Shown here piece after piece: positions 5,360 to 5,958 of a stretch of 5,958 bases of DNA. The stretch's first letter is position 1; each line of letters begins with the position of its first letter. The stretch lies in the NCBI GenBank assembly GCA_002418985.1, contig DIFE01000162.1:1-5958 (forward strand). Reading direction: 5' to 3'. The notes under the pieces are model-generated. The model searched no databases, was not told the DNA's origin, and saw nothing but the letters and a program-made list of their open reading frames with translations. The position numbers and the translations under genes were made by a program. This DNA comes from Deltaproteobacteria bacterium UBA5756 (GTDB taxonomy: Bacteria; Desulfobacterota; Syntrophorhabdia; Syntrophorhabdales; Syntrophorhabdaceae).

Positions 5360-5958
5360 TTAACGGAAATCCCCCTTGCGATAAGGTTCAGGGCAAGCGT
5401 CAGAACAACAAGGATGAACGAGGCCCCCCAGGCGAAAGAATGCCACTCGGGGTACGGGCTCATCGCGTAATAGAAGATTCGGTACGGAAGCGAATCTATC
5501 GGTTTGAAGATGTTGGTGTTCATGAACTGGTTGCCGAATGCGGTAAAGAGAAGCGGCGCCGTCTCCCCCGTGATCCTCGCGACACTGAGGAGAATGCCCG
5601 TCAGTATACCGCTTATGCCTGAGGGTAGTATGACCTTGAGGATTGTTCTGTAATAAGGCACACCCAAGGCAAGCGAGGCCTCCTTCAGGTGATAGGGTAT
5701 GAGCTTCAGCGTTTCCTCCGTCGTTTTGACGATGACAGGGAGCATCATGATGGAAAGGGCGATACCGCCGGAAAGGGCGGAGAATGTCCTCAGTGGGGCA
5801 ACAATCCAGATATAGGCGATGATGCCTATGACGATGGAGGGCGTACCCTGGAGGACGACGACGCTTAGCCGAATGCCGCTCGCCAGCTTGCCCGCCTTGT
5901 TCTCCGAAAGATAGATGCCGGCGGCGATACCGCAGGGTATGGAGATGACGCTCGAGAG
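5341..5958 (-). CDS. pstA: PstA, phosphate ABC transporter permease, N-terminus cut by window edge
   Basis: PstA and PstC form the inner-membrane channel of the phosphate importer. The frame is open from the right edge to the TAA at 5341, giving the last 205 residues; roughly the first 80 are missing. Recognisable PstA blocks, numbered from the edge, are GIAAGIYLSE (10-19), QGTPSIVIG (37-45), the EAA loop starting EASLALG at 93-99 and running to ILP near 110-112 (the site that contacts PstB), GETAPLLFTA (131-140) and the C-terminal NLIARG. Membrane helices are visible near 31-53, 64-79, 113-129 and 175-195. An internal ATG at about 5748 could be mistaken for the start, but the PstA homology continues upstream of it. 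It overlaps pstB by 19 bases; pstC and pstS are expected further right. Confidence 0.97.
   Translation of the reverse strand, partial: LSSVISIPCGIAAGIYLSENKAGKLASGIRLSVVVLQGTPSIVIGIIAYIWIVAPLRTFSALSGGIALSIMMLPVIVKTTEETLKLIPYHLKEASLALGVPYYRTILKVILPSGISGILTGILLSVARITGETAPLLFTAFGNQFMNTNIFKPIDSLPYRIFYYAMSPYPEWHSFAWGASFILVVLTLALNLIARGISVKWKTRF

Noticed and set aside
5341..5748. Short pstA starting at the internal ATG near 5748
   Set aside because: Conserved PstA sequence, including GIAAGIYLSE and GTPSIVIG, continues in frame upstream to the window edge.
1..5958. CRISPR arrays, tRNA or rRNA genes, insertion sequences, phage genes
   Set aside because: I saw no repeat-spacer pattern, tRNA-like or rRNA-like sequence, transposase or terminal inverted repeats on reading both strands; only the 11-bp repeat array stood out as a repeat.

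Overview
The window looks like a chromosomal segment of a Gram-negative bacterium with moderately high GC. It encodes an outer-membrane beta-barrel protein with a Sec signal peptide and a C-terminal aromatic residue, next to a standard Pst phosphate-uptake operon. Gene style and the short overlaps between genes would fit a deltaproteobacterial or related anaerobic lineage, but that is only an impression; nothing here fixes the taxon.

Left part (1-2287, minus strand): four tightly packed genes read right to left. They are a five-helix membrane protein ending in a four-cysteine zinc ribbon (1718-2287), a bitopic membrane protein with an extracytoplasmic domain carrying a Phe-Cys-Leu-Asp and a Val-Gln-x-Ala-Val-Trp motif (966-1721), a five-helix membrane protein with no recognised family (436-966), and an exported protein cut by the left edge (1-439). 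Each junction is a stop/start overlap (ATGA, TGATG, ATGA), so they are almost certainly one translationally coupled operon. I do not recognise the set as a described system. It is the best candidate for something new in the window.

Middle (2288-2519): a divergent intergenic region. It holds four copies of a TTAACC-like hexamer at an exact 11-bp period, which is the layout of PhoB/PhoP/SphR operators (Pho boxes). The leader that follows contains a 12-nt match to the complement of the 16S rRNA 3' tail that has no start codon at a usable distance, and then the real ribosome-binding site of the porin gene.

Right part: a porin-like beta-barrel gene on the plus strand (2520-3797), a strong hairpin terminator with A and T tracts that could serve both strands (3816-3854), and then the convergent minus-strand operon pstA (cut by the right edge), pstB, phoU. 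pstA and pstB are the permease and ATPase of the high-affinity phosphate ABC transporter; phoU links transporter state to PhoR/PhoB signalling. pstS and pstC would be expected beyond the right edge.

Working model (inference): under phosphate starvation a PhoB-type regulator activates the porin, which lets phosphate or another anion across the outer membrane, and the neighbouring Pst system imports phosphate across the inner membrane. Whether the four-gene envelope operon that diverges from the same regulatory region belongs to the phosphate response is open.
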